A DNA stretch of 64,000 nt, taken from NCBI RefSeq assembly GCF_003858635.1, contig NZ_RQJO01000007.1, positions 373,941 to 437,940 on the forward strand. The letters run 5' to 3'. Under the pieces are notes generated by a model that did not search any database, was not told where the DNA came from, and saw only the letters and a list, made by a program, of their open reading frames with translations. Each line of letters begins with the position of its first letter. Position 1 is the stretch's first letter. This stretch comes from Larkinella rosea. GTDB taxonomy: Bacteria > Bacteroidota > Bacteroidia > Cytophagales > Spirosomataceae. Position numbers and translations under genes: made by a program. Shown one piece after another: positions 8,347-17,534 of this stretch.

Positions 8347-9375
8347 ATGGGAACCACTGACGATACACTTTCTTCCGGCTCTTTTAATCTGATTCTGCAT
8401 GCCGCCCGGCAGCGTGGTGCAGATTCGCTGGTGCTTTGCAAAACCGTTGGGGTGGACCCGGCGGTTTTGCAAAATCCCGATGCGCGGGTTCCTATTCGGC
8501 TGGTTCAGGCGCTTTGGCACGAAGCCATTCGCGTGACGGGCGAGCCGGATCTGCCGCTGCAACTGGGCGAACTGATCAATCCGTTGTCGTTGGGTGTGCT
8601 GGCGTATGTCATGATGCACTGCCCAACGCTCGGTCAGGCCATTGAGAAACTCTGTCACTATCAGGATATTGCGTGCGAAGGGGTGCAAACGGTCGGCCAA
8701 CTCGCGGGTCAGCGGTTTTCTATTTTACTGAAACTGACCAGTAATGCCATCGTGTATCCCGAGTACACCTTGAGTTCCGAATTCTCGGTTTACCAATCGG
8801 CATTTCGGGCGTTGACGGGTCGCATGGTTGCTGCCGAAGAAATCCGGTTTGGTTTTCCTGAGCCCGAAAACCGGTCGGCTTATGAGCGGGTTTTTGGTCC
8901 CGCAAAACTGGTTTTCGGTGCTGATGAAACCAGGTTGATACTGGATGCTGTCTGGCTCGAAACTCCCATTCTGAACGCCAATCCCGGCCTGTTTCCACTT
9001 TTCGAACAACACGCCGAAGAACTTCTGCAGAAATTACGCCAGCCCGATTTGTCGTTTCGGGTGAAACAGGAAATTGTGGCGTTGATGAACGGGGAAGAAC
9101 CAACGCTGGGACTCGTGGCCGATCGGCTGGCGATGGGGGTCCGAACGCTCCAGCTTCATCTGAAAGAAACCGGCGTGACGTATCAGCAACTGCTGGATGA
9201 TGTCCGGCGAAATCTGGCGATCCAGCACCTGCGCGAGCCCAACTTCAGCACCACCGACATTGCCTACCTGCTTGGTTTTTCGGAACCCAGTGTTTTTTAC
9301 AGGACGTTTAAAAAATGGACAGGTTCGACTCCCGGCGCGTATCGCCAGCAGACGGTTTCGTCGCGGCTGGCTTAG
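8347..9375 (+). CDS. AraC-family regulator with arabinose-binding-like N domain
   Basis: 342 residues. The N-terminal two thirds match the Arabinose_bd type seen in OruR/ArgR-like AraC proteins (GADSLVLCKTVGVDPAVLQN, NPLSLGVLAYVMMHCPTLGQ). The C-terminal 95 residues carry two HTH motifs (LGLVADRLAMGVRTLQLHL and STTDIAYLLGFSEPSVFYRT) with the usual FKKWTGSTPGAYR end. It likely senses a small molecule and controls nearby or unlinked genes. Its last 68 bases run antisense to the end of the DUF4260 gene. Confidence 0.92.
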   Translation: MGTTDDTLSSGSFNLILHAARQRGADSLVLCKTVGVDPAVLQNPDARVPIRLVQALWHEAIRVTGEPDLPLQLGELINPLSLGVLAYVMMHCPTLGQAIEKLCHYQDIACEGVQTVGQLAGQRFSILLKLTSNAIVYPEYTLSSEFSVYQSAFRALTGRMVAAEEIRFGFPEPENRSAYERVFGPAKLVFGADETRLILDAVWLETPILNANPGLFPLFEQHAEELLQKLRQPDLSFRVKQEIVALMNGEEPTLGLVADRLAMGVRTLQLHLKETGVTYQQLLDDVRRNLAIQHLREPNFSTTDIAYLLGFSEPSVFYRTFKKWTGSTPGAYRQQTVSSRLA

Positions 9376-9727
9376 CCATTTTGCCGATCAGGCCGAGGCT
9401 GGTGTGGCTAAAGCTGTCTTCGTATTTCAGACCGTAGCCCATCATTCGGTCCATCGCCGAGTGCCCAAAAAGAATCACGCCAGTCAACAGTAAAACCGGA
9501 TTGGCCAGCAGAAAACCGGTTGCGGCCAGGGCAATAGCAACGGCCTTGTGATGCACCAGATTATACGCGTAAGCCCCCATTTTTGGATTGATCAGATAGC
9601 CCAGCATGCCCAGATCAGGAACGAGAATCAGGGCCGGAAACCACCACCAGGCAAACGGTAACTGGCTGAATACGACGATAGAAAGCAAAAATTGGGCGAC
9701 TTCTTCGAGTTTCAAAAGCGTTTTCAT
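9308..9727 (-). CDS. DUF4260 membrane protein
   Basis: 139 residues, very hydrophobic with about three to four membrane segments (FPALILVPDLGMLGYLI, AVAIALAATGFLLANPVLLL). FAWWWFPALILVPDLGMLGY, NLVHHK and GHSAMDRMMGYGLKY are the DUF4260 signature stretches. Function unknown. The last 22 residues lie beyond the conserved part and are encoded antisense to the AraC gene's 3' end. Confidence 0.85.
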   Translation of the reverse strand: MKTLLKLEEVAQFLLSIVVFSQLPFAWWWFPALILVPDLGMLGYLINPKMGAYAYNLVHHKAVAIALAATGFLLANPVLLLTGVILFGHSAMDRMMGYGLKYEDSFSHTSLGLIGKMAKPAATKPSAGDTRRESNLSIF

Positions 9728-9825
9728 GACGGTCTTTGTGTTTTTGTGTACGACAAAGGTCAGCCGAAAAAGCCGGGTTGGGGGTGACCAAAAATGAAAA
9801 TGGAATGACGGATTATGAAAATGAG

Positions 9826-10224
9826 TTAGGGAGTCAACGTCACATTCAATCCTTTCCGCAGCGTGTTGTGAATTTCGGCGATCTGGTCGGTGTGCCGGAT
9901 CAGTTCTTCGATCTCGGCGGCCGGTGCGTCGGAGGTGACGTGGGCCCTGTAGCTGAAGTTGGAACCCGGTTCGCCATCGGCCCCAAATTCGCTGAAAAAT
10001 TCGACCTCAACGCCCGAAACCGGGATGTTTCGTTTGGCCGCTTCCCGGTAGATATCGTTGCAGAAACAGGTCGCCAGCGCCAGCATCAGGAGTTCCCCGC
10101 CGTTGATCGACGATCCAAAACCGCTTGCTTTGGGCAGAATCTGCATTTCTTTGGCCGAATCATTGGTCGTTACAACGATTTCGTGATGATTAAAACTGCT
10201 CTTGAGATGGGCTGAAATTTTCAT
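9826..10224 (-). CDS. OsmC-family protein
   Basis: About 132 residues. The start at 10224 (MKISAHL) is preferred over the ATG five codons upstream because it makes a four-base ATGA overlap with the upstream nitrilase gene. The OsmC fold is shown by SSINGGELLMLALATCFCND, with the redox Cys in ATCFCND, and by VEVEFFSEFG. The N-terminal peroxidatic Cys typical of OsmC/Ohr proper is absent from the usual place, so hydroperoxide reductase activity is uncertain. It probably forms a bicistron with the carbon-nitrogen hydrolase. Confidence 0.85.
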   Translation of the reverse strand: MKISAHLKSSFNHHEIVVTTNDSAKEMQILPKASGFGSSINGGELLMLALATCFCNDIYREAAKRNIPVSGVEVEFFSEFGADGEPGSNFSYRAHVTSDAPAAEIEELIRHTDQIAEIHNTLRKGLNVTLTP

Positions 10225-10943
10225 AGGGTTTCCTGCCAAATTTCCTGGGTTTCGGTGTCGATCAATAGAATACCTTCGTCGTTGTCATTCATTTGTCCGA
10301 GTAGTTCCCCGCTGGTATTCCAAATCGCTGATTTGCCGCCCGATACAAAATTATCACTTGGGCCTACACTATTCGCCATCAAAACGGTCATGCCGTATTT
10401 CCGGGCAATATCCGACAAACTGATTGCTGCATTTGCCACACCAGATGCGGTTTTTGCCACACTGACCAGATAGATTTTAGCCCCGTGTTTAAAAGCGGTT
10501 TCGGAATGCGCCGGAATGGATAATTCGTAACAAATCGCCAGTGCCATATCGGTTCCGATCAAACCGTATGCCGCGTCTCCGCGGACAAAAAACGGTTCTT
10601 CGTCGGCGTGTAAATAGTGTTTCGAATAGGTTTGCCGGGCTTGATCGGGCTGAAAAATGATCAGCGTGATTAAATTCCCTGCCTCACTTTTGGTCGGCAT
10701 GCCAACGCCAATCGTCACCCGGTTCGCATCACTGATTTCCTGAAATACGGCAAACCGCTGATCATCCGGAGAAGTGGCAAGTTCGTTGGCGAGTTCCGGT
10801 TCGTAGCCTGTTAGCGAAAGTTCGGGGAAGATAACCGTGTCTGCGCCGTAAGAAACCGCCCGGTTTATCAGTCCGATGTGGTTTTCAATATTCCGTTGAA
10901 TAGCCCCTTTCACCGGCCGGCTCTGAGCGACACATAGTTTCAT
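10221..10943 (-). CDS. Carbon-nitrogen hydrolase (nitrilase superfamily)
   Basis: 240 residues with the Glu-Lys-Cys triad: E41 in FPELSLTGYE, K108 in YSKHYLH and C138 in LAICYELSIP. This superfamily hydrolyses nitriles, amides or carbamoyl compounds. The protein is slightly shorter than typical amidases (260-280 residues), and the substrate cannot be named. It is the first gene of an apparent two-gene unit with the OsmC-family protein. Confidence 0.88.
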   Translation of the reverse strand: MKLCVAQSRPVKGAIQRNIENHIGLINRAVSYGADTVIFPELSLTGYEPELANELATSPDDQRFAVFQEISDANRVTIGVGMPTKSEAGNLITLIIFQPDQARQTYSKHYLHADEEPFFVRGDAAYGLIGTDMALAICYELSIPAHSETAFKHGAKIYLVSVAKTASGVANAAISLSDIARKYGMTVLMANSVGPSDNFVSGGKSAIWNTSGELLGQMNDNDEGILLIDTETQEIWQETL

Positions 10944-11000
10944 TCTAGTTCACGGTTTTTCAATTGAAACAGGTATAAATTAACGAACCATAAGGCTATT

Positions 11001-11417
11001 TTAAGCCCTTTTGGAGCGCATGGCCTTCACCCGGTCCAAATTTTTATCCAGCGACAGGGATTTATATTCGTCGGAATCGACGGCGTAAACCGCAACCTTT
11101 CCTTCCGCATTGTTGTGTACGCCCCAGCCGTATCGTTTCGTCAATGGTGACGTTCGCAAACAGGGCTGACCTTTGGAGAAGAAGCGTTCGCGTTCGGCCT
11201 CCAGTTCACTGGATGCCAGGTCTTTTTTGGTGGCGTAACACTGGAACACCACGTCGTCGGAAGTGTATTGATACGGATGTTTTTTGATCATGTCGAACTG
11301 AATGTTCGCAACTGATCGGGCATCTCCTTTGGTCGGTGGCGTTTCGCCAAAACTGGCCGGTGAATCGTCCGCAACTTCGATGAACGTGTTGGTGTAGTTG
11401 GTGGTGTGGGTTTTCAT
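11001..11417 (-). CDS. DUF6157 family protein
   Basis: 138 residues, soluble, no signal peptide. The pattern TTNYTNTFIEVADDSPA, PPTKGDARSVANIQFDMI, HPYQYTSDDVVFQC, RFFSKGQPCLRTSPLTKRYG and a terminal VKAMRSKR is characteristic of DUF6157, which has no known function. It stands alone between two minus-strand genes. Confidence 0.82.
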   Translation of the reverse strand: MKTHTTNYTNTFIEVADDSPASFGETPPTKGDARSVANIQFDMIKKHPYQYTSDDVVFQCYATKKDLASSELEAERERFFSKGQPCLRTSPLTKRYGWGVHNNAEGKVAVYAVDSDEYKSLSLDKNLDRVKAMRSKRA

Positions 11418-11477
11418 GGTTTATTCCACGGTTTGTCAATTAGGTGAAGTTACTTCGTGTTATCGTCAAACAACCGG

Positions 11478-13082
11478 CTAGTGGCTGGCTCTGTCCATAT
11501 ACGGACTTTTTAATAAATCGGCGATCGACGTAAATGCCACCTCGTCCTTGCGGTAGCCGTAGGCATCAGCCAGCGTCTGAATCATGTTGTTGTCGCCCAT
11601 GGCCAGGTTGACATCTTTCATTGTAAACTGGCACGGATGTTCGTAACCCGACGCGTGGGAGATTTCCAGGATTTCTTTCGTTAGTGTTTTGATGTAATTG
11701 TAAAACCGTTCACTTTTCAGGGCTGGATCAATGCCGTTCTGCAACCACTTGCTTTGGGTGGCAACTCCGGACGGACAGCGGTTGGTGTGGCAGATCTGGG
11801 CCTGAATACAGCCGATGGAAAGCATGGCTTCCCGCCCCACATTGATGAGGTCGGCGCCCATTGCAAACGCCATCACCGCCGATTCGGGCAGACCGAGTTT
11901 GCCCGAAGCAATGAACGTAATGCGATGCACCAGACCTCGTTTCTGAAAAATCCGGTAAATTTTCGAAAAACCGTATACGAACGGCAGCGAAACGTGATCG
12001 GCAAAGGAGGGAGGGGCCGCGCCGGTGCCGCCTTCTCCGCCGTCGATCGTGATAAAATCGGGGCCTTTACCGGTTTCCAGCATGTAATCCGCCAACTCCT
12101 TCCAGAGTTCCAGTTTGCCGACCGCCGACTTAATGCCAACCGGAAGACCGGTTTTTTCGGCCATCGCTTCGATGAAATCCACCATCGTGGGAATGTCGGA
12201 AAAGGCCGAGTGCGAAGCCGGAGAAATGACGTCCCTGCCCATCGGAACGTGCCGGATTTCGGAGATTTCGGCGGTGATTTTAGCCGCCGGAAGTACTCCG
12301 CCTTTGCCCGGTTTGGCGCCCTGCGACAGCTTTAGCTCCAGCATCCGGACAAACGGATTGTCCTCGACGAGCTTCACCAGCTTTTCCATCAAAAAATTGC
12401 CCTCGTCGTCGCGAACCCCGAAATACGAGGTTCCGATATTGACCACGACATCCGCGCCGAATTTGTGATAAGATGACAAACCGCCTTCCCCGGTGTTGTG
12501 GTAACAGCCAAATTTCAATGCGCCTTTGTTCATCGACTCGATCGCTTTGGCCGACAACGATCCGAAGCTCATCCCGCTGATATTAACAATCGAGCGCGGG
12601 TGATAGGGCCGACGGCGTTTGTGAAAAACGCCGATGACTTTGGCCGCCGGAGCGGTGTAGGGATGACCATAATTCGGATTATCGGGTGCCAGTTTGAGCG
12701 GGAGTAGGGCGGGATTGATGAAGATATACCCGGCGCTCGTAATGTCCTGATCGGTGCCAAAACCCTGAAAATTGTTTTCCTGCTTCGACGACGAATAAAT
12801 CCAGGCCCGCTGCTGGCGATTGAATGGGAGTTCTTCCCGATTATTGGCGACAATGTACTGCCGCAGTTCGGGCCCGAAACTTTCCAGAAAATACCGAAGG
12901 TTACCGACAACGGGAAAGTTGTGTCGAATGGTGTGCTTTTTTTGGTTGATATCGTAAAGGGCAACCAGGGCCAGACCGATCAAAATCCACCCCCACCAGG
13001 GGATGTTACCAAGAGTTGTGAAGACAAGTTCCAAAATGCAGCAATGATTCAGTGAGTACCGTAAATGTAAGTAATGATGCAA
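11478..13082 (-). CDS. FMN-binding glutamate synthase-like protein
   Basis: 534 residues; a single membrane helix near the N-terminus (IPWWGWILIGLALVAL) precedes a glutamate-synthase central/FMN barrel domain. NISGMSFGSLSAKAIESMNKG, CYHNTGEGGLS, GAKPGKGG, DFITIDGGEGGTGAAP, and the FeS-cluster-like region IGCIQAQICHTNRCPSGVAT are family hallmarks. Similar stand-alone proteins are common, but their reaction is not established; they lack the glutaminase domain. The first 16 residues are not family-like, and a TTG at 13034 is an alternative start. The ATG at 13082 touches the T-run of the aroA terminator. Confidence 0.88.
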   Translation of the reverse strand: MHHYLHLRYSLNHCCILELVFTTLGNIPWWGWILIGLALVALYDINQKKHTIRHNFPVVGNLRYFLESFGPELRQYIVANNREELPFNRQQRAWIYSSSKQENNFQGFGTDQDITSAGYIFINPALLPLKLAPDNPNYGHPYTAPAAKVIGVFHKRRRPYHPRSIVNISGMSFGSLSAKAIESMNKGALKFGCYHNTGEGGLSSYHKFGADVVVNIGTSYFGVRDDEGNFLMEKLVKLVEDNPFVRMLELKLSQGAKPGKGGVLPAAKITAEISEIRHVPMGRDVISPASHSAFSDIPTMVDFIEAMAEKTGLPVGIKSAVGKLELWKELADYMLETGKGPDFITIDGGEGGTGAAPPSFADHVSLPFVYGFSKIYRIFQKRGLVHRITFIASGKLGLPESAVMAFAMGADLINVGREAMLSIGCIQAQICHTNRCPSGVATQSKWLQNGIDPALKSERFYNYIKTLTKEILEISHASGYEHPCQFTMKDVNLAMGDNNMIQTLADAYGYRKDEVAFTSIADLLKSPYMDRASH

Positions 13083-13120
13083 AAAAAACCGGTAGGTCCC
13101 GAAGGTCCCACCGGTTTAAA
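13081..13120 (-). terminator. Rho-independent terminator of aroA
   Basis: Read on the minus strand after the aroA stop: AAACCGGTGGGACC, short loop, then GGTCCC-type complement and ACCGGTTT, followed by a run of eight T. Confidence 0.75.
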
Positions 13121-13140
13121 TCGAATTTTAATTCGGTCGA

Positions 13141-14379
13141 TTAGGCTATAAAATGAACGTCGGCCACCCGCGCCACGTCGTCCCAGAACGACGGATAGGA
13201 TTTGGCCACCACGCCCGGCTCTTCAATAACCACTTCCTGACGCATGGCCACGGGAGCGAACGCCATCGCCATGCGGTGGTCGTCGTAGGTTTCAAACGTC
13301 GGTATTGCGTCAGAACCGCTGGTTTTCCGGACTTCGTACCGGGTGTTTTTTTCTACTTCGACTAGTTCGGCTCCTATTTTCCGAAGTTCGGTCTGGAGCG
13401 CAAAAATCCGGTCGGTTTCTTTGATTTTGAGGCTTTCCACGCCGGTCATGGTGAGCGGAATATCTTTCACGGCGCAGCAAACCGCCACGGTTTGGGCCAG
13501 ATCGGGGCAGTTGGTAAAATCCCAGGTCAGCGATGATTCTGCCTTCGTTTTCGTCAACAAAACGCCCTCATCCGTGAAATTGCTTTCGACGCCCAGCGGA
13601 CGCATGATGTCGACAATGGCACTATCGCCCTGCAGCGAATTTTCTTTTAACCCCAGCAATTCAATTTCCGCCGATTCATCTTCCGCCAGTGCCAGCATAC
13701 TGAACCAGTAACTGGCTCCCGACCAATCGGATTCGATGGCGTAATCAGCGGGCGTATACGGCGTGGGCGGAACGGTCAAGGTTTTGTTTTCCCAGTCGAC
13801 AACGGTTTGAACGCCAAAGTGTTCCATTTGACGGAGCGTCATTTCAATGTACGGTCGCGAACCCACGTCGCCGGTCAGTTCGAGCGTCAGGCCGTTGGGC
13901 AGGAGGGGAGCCACCATCAGCAATGCCGAAATGTATTGGCTGCTCACATCCCCGCGAATGGCCAGCCGGTTGGTTCCAAGGCTCGAAAAACCTTTGGTGG
14001 AAATGGGCGGGTAACCTTCGTTTTTCAGGTATTCAATATCGGCACCCAGCGCGCGCAGGGCATCGACCAGAATCCCAATCGGCCGTTCACACATCCGGGG
14101 TGTTCCGGTCATTGTTTTGTGCTGACCCGTTACCGCAAAATAGGCCGTCAAAAACCGCATGGTCGTTCCGGCATCCAAAACGTCGGCAATGGGATCTTCC
14201 GATTGCAGCAGCCGGATCATGGTTTGCGTATCACGAGCCGCCGAAACATTCTGTAAGGTACCGCGAAAACCGCTCAACGCGTTGATAATCAGGGCGCGAT
14301 TGCTCTCACTTTTTGAAGATGCCAGCGGGATGGTTGCCCGGACAGAACCGGCAGGTGGGGTCAGACGTACAGCGTTCAA
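13141..14379 (-). CDS. aroA: 3-phosphoshikimate 1-carboxyvinyltransferase
   Basis: 412-residue EPSP synthase of the shikimate pathway, transferring enolpyruvate from PEP to shikimate-3-phosphate. The substrate-binding SSKSESNRALIINAL (K23, R28), DAGTTMRFLTAYF, the RGDVSSQYISALLM region, ESDWSGASYWF and the C-terminal YDDHRMAMAFAP are all present. Length is somewhat shorter than E. coli AroA but normal for Bacteroidota. It is not clustered with other aro genes. An inverted repeat lies upstream and a terminator downstream. Confidence 0.96.
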   Translation of the reverse strand: MNAVRLTPPAGSVRATIPLASSKSESNRALIINALSGFRGTLQNVSAARDTQTMIRLLQSEDPIADVLDAGTTMRFLTAYFAVTGQHKTMTGTPRMCERPIGILVDALRALGADIEYLKNEGYPPISTKGFSSLGTNRLAIRGDVSSQYISALLMVAPLLPNGLTLELTGDVGSRPYIEMTLRQMEHFGVQTVVDWENKTLTVPPTPYTPADYAIESDWSGASYWFSMLALAEDESAEIELLGLKENSLQGDSAIVDIMRPLGVESNFTDEGVLLTKTKAESSLTWDFTNCPDLAQTVAVCCAVKDIPLTMTGVESLKIKETDRIFALQTELRKIGAELVEVEKNTRYEVRKTSGSDAIPTFETYDDHRMAMAFAPVAMRQEVVIEEPGVVAKSYPSFWDDVARVADVHFIA

Positions 14380-14434
14380 TTCAGAAAAGGATTGGTTAAT
14401 TTTTCTGCAAAACTACAGGAGAGATTTTATAATG

Positions 14435-14518
14435 AACAAGGAATAATGAATAATGAACAAGGAATATCGGGCATGACCTCATTCTTTCCGAAAAGAAATG
14501 TATTCATTATTCCTTGTT
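14435..14518. repeat. Word-type inverted repeat upstream of aroA
   Basis: AACAAGGAATAATGAAT (14435-14451) is perfectly complementary to ATTCATTATTCCTTGTT (14502-14518), 17 bases with a 50-base loop. The left side also contains the words AATGAACAAGGAATA and AATGAACAAGGAATAT as a direct repeat. There is no clear T-run. Confidence 0.6.
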
Positions 14519-14541
14519 TGTCATTCATTACTGATTGGAAA

Positions 14542-15135
14542 TCAGTACGTTTCCAGGACTTTCAGCCGGTGGTTTTTATTGATTTTGTAACGGGGGAAAC
14601 TCACTTTGTAGCAAATGGCACCTAGAGCAATCATAACGGCGGGCGCTTTCAGGGCGCGGGGATCGGCGGCTAATTGCTTCTCCTGCCGGGATACGTTGAC
14701 AACATCCGCAACGAAAAAAAGCATTCCGGCGATGGGAAAAAGATAGGAACCTTCGGTGATAAACGGAATGTGGCGGTTGACGTAGACTTTCTCAATCCGG
14801 TCGAGCCGGAAGTGGACGGTTTCGGGCAGGAATGTGTTCGGGTCTTCCAGAATCAGGATGAGTGTCGAATCGGTTACGCCATAAACCGGTTCCCGGTATT
14901 TTTTGCCTTTGTACCGAAATTTAATTTCTTCATTCGGGAAATACCGGTAGCGTCGAAAACCGCCCAGGCCGCCCATGATGTCCAGCGCAATGTACTTTTG
15001 CCCCGGCTTGATCATGCCGAGGTAGGGCGATTTCTGCCTGATCATCAGCGAGTCCACAGTAAGCGTATCGCTCTGTGCCTGAACAGAGTGGATGAAAAAG
15101 AAGAAAATGACCGTAGTAAGCAGACGCTGAATCAT
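14542..15135 (-). CDS. Hypothetical exported protein
   Basis: 197 residues with a signal peptide (MIQRLLTTVIFFFFIHSVQAQ). A soluble segment follows (MIKPGQKYIALDIMGGLGGF, VTDSTLILILED) and a hydrophobic stretch near 125-145 (YLFPIAGMLFFVADVVNV) that may be membrane-embedded. I do not recognise the family. It stands alone upstream of aroA on the same strand. Confidence 0.7.
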   Translation of the reverse strand: MIQRLLTTVIFFFFIHSVQAQSDTLTVDSLMIRQKSPYLGMIKPGQKYIALDIMGGLGGFRRYRYFPNEEIKFRYKGKKYREPVYGVTDSTLILILEDPNTFLPETVHFRLDRIEKVYVNRHIPFITEGSYLFPIAGMLFFVADVVNVSRQEKQLAADPRALKAPAVMIALGAICYKVSFPRYKINKNHRLKVLETY

Positions 15136-15324
15136 ACGCTATAAACAACAAAGCTGAAAAAATATACCCCGCGCGGGTTCTTATTTTTTTACAGTAAAAA
15201 CGGGCCAACTGGTTTTAAAGACCAAAATAGGAACGCTTCGTGGGGTAAATCCGTACTTTTTTGCCGGATATTGATTGCAAAATCAGTCAAATCTTTTGCT
15301 TTTCTACTATAGAAAAGGCTATTT

Positions 15325-15781
15325 ATGGGGGAAGTCGCTGGCCGTTTCACCGCTTCTCTTTCCCGCTTTTATAAGAACTACTGCTTGCTTTTTCTGTTAC
15401 TGGGCTGCTGCCAATCGCTGGTGCTGGCTCAACTGCCGATTTTGAGCTGGTCTCCCAATCGCTCCCTGCACTTTCTGGTCCGTAATGCTCCGACGGGGGA
15501 AGTCTCGTACGAAGTTCGGTATAAAAATAGACCGGTCATTAAGCCTTCCACGCTGGGGTTTGTGTTGAGCAAGCCCAGGGCATCGCGGACCCGGTTTCGC
15601 ATTATGGCAATTGACTCCGCCCGGAAAGAAGAGTCGTGGAAACCGATCTGCCGCTGAAGCCGATTGGCAGACCAATCCGGAAGCGTGCGTGATCGAAAAA
15701 ATGACGGTTACCTCCCGGTCAAAACTGGCGCTGCATCTGTCCAAAGGGGGCGGTTGTGCGATTCAGTTAATTCCAAAATAA
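15325..15781 (+). pseudogene. GH97 glycosidase gene with its core deleted
   Basis: The first 110 codons give a signal peptide (LLFLLLGCCQSLVLAQ) and a typical GH97 N-terminus (LSWSPNRSLHFLVRN, SYEVRYKNRPVIKPSTLGF, EESWKPI). A stop follows at 15657. In the next frame, from 15659, ADWQTNPEACVIEKMTV and LALHLSKGGGCAIQLIPK match the extreme GH97 C-terminus and stop at 15781. GH97 enzymes are about 650-700 residues, so roughly 500 residues holding the catalytic barrel are gone and the ends are joined out of frame. Non-functional. Family call rests on motif recall. Confidence 0.75.
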
Positions 15782-15795
15782 ATCAGGAAAAAGCG

Positions 15796-15832
15796 TGAAA
15801 CCGGCCTGGTTATCCAGGTTACACCGGTTTCC
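15796..15832. terminator. Hairpin between convergent genes
   Basis: GTGAAACCGG and CCTGG pair imperfectly with CCAGG and ACCGGTTTC around a TTAT loop. It sits between the GH97 remnant and the DUF4139 gene stop. Only a short T-rich tail is present. Confidence 0.45.
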
Positions 15833-15844
15833 GTAGTTCCGTTT

Positions 15845-17455
15845 TTATTCCGCATTGACGAGCTGTTTGCCTTTGGGGTATTTGATGGTGTACCTGAACA
15901 GCAAATCGCGGCTTTCGTTCGGTTTGAGCGACAAATTCCAGGTCAGGCGGCCGGTTTCGGAATTCTGCCCGGCTCCGGCGCTGTCGTTCAGTTCCACTTC
16001 AATCCGGTTGTCGGTTGAAACCGGAATCTGGTCGAAAACCGTCAGATTTACTGCTTCAGATTTGGTATTTCGAACGGTGATCTTGTAACTGTATGAATCC
16101 CGAACGGAGGAACTCAGTCCTTTGCGGCTGCTGAAATCCTGCGTTTTTTCCCGCTTCACGATAATTTTCCTGTCGCGACCTAAACCAATCGAAAGTGTAT
16201 CACCGGCCTGCTTCAAATCCACCTGCGATTCGCCGACGTACGTGCCTTCAAAATACGTGCGGGCGGTTCCATTCAACAGATTCAATTTTTCCCAGCCGGA
16301 TAATGTTGCGATCAGAAACGCATCCTGATCGACTTTGGGCGTGGCCGTGTAGCGATACGTAGCCGGTATTTCACCGGTTTGAATGTCGACCACCTGTGGT
16401 CGGTTGTTCGATAAAATGGTGTAGGGTGTTGAAATTTCAAAGTTGACACTGGTTGGCTGTTCCGTAACCTGGGTAAAATCGGCGGCCGTATTCAAATTCG
16501 GTGCCACTACTACCATTTCATTAAGTGTACCGGAGGCATCGGCAATCTGCATTTGAGCCTTGGCACGCGGGGCGCTGACAGGAACCGGGCGGGGTTCGTA
16601 AAAGGAAACAAACTGTGTTTCCAGCTGCGGTTGCGTACCGGGCAAAGCCGGGTTGGATGTCGACAAGGTCAACCGGACATTCTGCCAGTCAAAACCGGTA
16701 TTTTGGTATACATTGGCTTTGTAGGCGAGTGCCGCCGGACTTTTGGTGTCGCGAACCCGAATGTCGTAGAACGGCACCCAGCCGGCGTTATTCACTACAT
16801 AACTCAGTTCCAGATCAATAGCGGTTTTGGCTTTGGATGAGAGCGTCACCTCAATTTCGCCAACGGGCCGGTCACGTTTGGCATTCTGCTCCCGAACCTG
16901 ACCTTCGAGCCGATCCACTTTCAGTTTCTGTTCTTTCACCAGCTTTTCCAACGCCAGCAGTTTTTTGCCGACATCGGTCAGGCGGGTGCGAAAAAAGTCG
17001 GCCATGTCTTCCACATCCTCGACCACCGTTCCTTTTTCAGTCCCCACTTTCTGGTTGGCCAACACCATTTTTTTCTCGTTATCAAGCACTTCTTTCTGGA
17101 GATTCAGCACGTCGAACGTGTCGCGGGCAATCCGCAGTGAATCTTCCAGCCGCTGCAGGGAAGCCGGTTTGGTCACTTTCGTCAGAAAATTGGTGCGGAA
17201 CTGAACGCCCTGAATCACGGCGTCGCCCTTACCGCTGACCTGAATGCTCTGCGGATCGGTTTGGGCCGAGGCATTGTCGATGATCAGCCGCGTGACGCCC
17301 GGACTGATTGTGGCCTTCGCCTGAGCGTTGATCTGGGCACGATTCAGAAAAACCGTCACGTGCTGGATTTTTGAGGTGATTCGCTGTTCATCGTCCTGCG
17401 CCTGCGCGATCGATACAAACAGAAATGCGGCTATTAATAACGAGATCGTTTTCAT
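15845..17455 (-). CDS. DUF4139 (mucoidy inhibitor MuiA-like) protein
   Basis: About 536 residues from the ATG at 17455, which starts a signal peptide (MKTISLLIAAFLFVSIAQAQ); the open frame reaches to 17617 but that leader is not protein-like. An N-terminal beta domain (VTVFLNRAQINAQAKATI, GVTRLIIDNASAQTDPQSIQ) is followed by a coiled coil (about 110-190, LALEKLVKEQKLKVDRLEGQ) and the DUF4139 beta domain (DLELSYVVNNAGWVPFYDIR, AYKANVYQNTGFDWQNVRL). Cell-envelope location is likely. The function is unknown, despite the MuiA name. Confidence 0.88.
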   Translation of the reverse strand: MKTISLLIAAFLFVSIAQAQDDEQRITSKIQHVTVFLNRAQINAQAKATISPGVTRLIIDNASAQTDPQSIQVSGKGDAVIQGVQFRTNFLTKVTKPASLQRLEDSLRIARDTFDVLNLQKEVLDNEKKMVLANQKVGTEKGTVVEDVEDMADFFRTRLTDVGKKLLALEKLVKEQKLKVDRLEGQVREQNAKRDRPVGEIEVTLSSKAKTAIDLELSYVVNNAGWVPFYDIRVRDTKSPAALAYKANVYQNTGFDWQNVRLTLSTSNPALPGTQPQLETQFVSFYEPRPVPVSAPRAKAQMQIADASGTLNEMVVVAPNLNTAADFTQVTEQPTSVNFEISTPYTILSNNRPQVVDIQTGEIPATYRYTATPKVDQDAFLIATLSGWEKLNLLNGTARTYFEGTYVGESQVDLKQAGDTLSIGLGRDRKIIVKREKTQDFSSRKGLSSSVRDSYSYKITVRNTKSEAVNLTVFDQIPVSTDNRIEVELNDSAGAGQNSETGRLTWNLSLKPNESRDLLFRYTIKYPKGKQLVNAE

Positions 17456-17526
17456 GAATGAATGGAAAGAAAACCGGTTTCGAGAATATAGATACCGTTT
17501 GTGACGGTTTCGTTTAGTCTGTCGGC

Positions 17527-17534
17527 TATTTTTG
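17527..17534 (+). promoter_or_regulatory. -7 element TATTTTTG
   Basis: Matches the Bacteroidota -7 consensus TAnnTTTG, about 96 bases before the dehydrogenase start. A TTTG lies further upstream at 17498, at wider than usual spacing. Confidence 0.45.
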
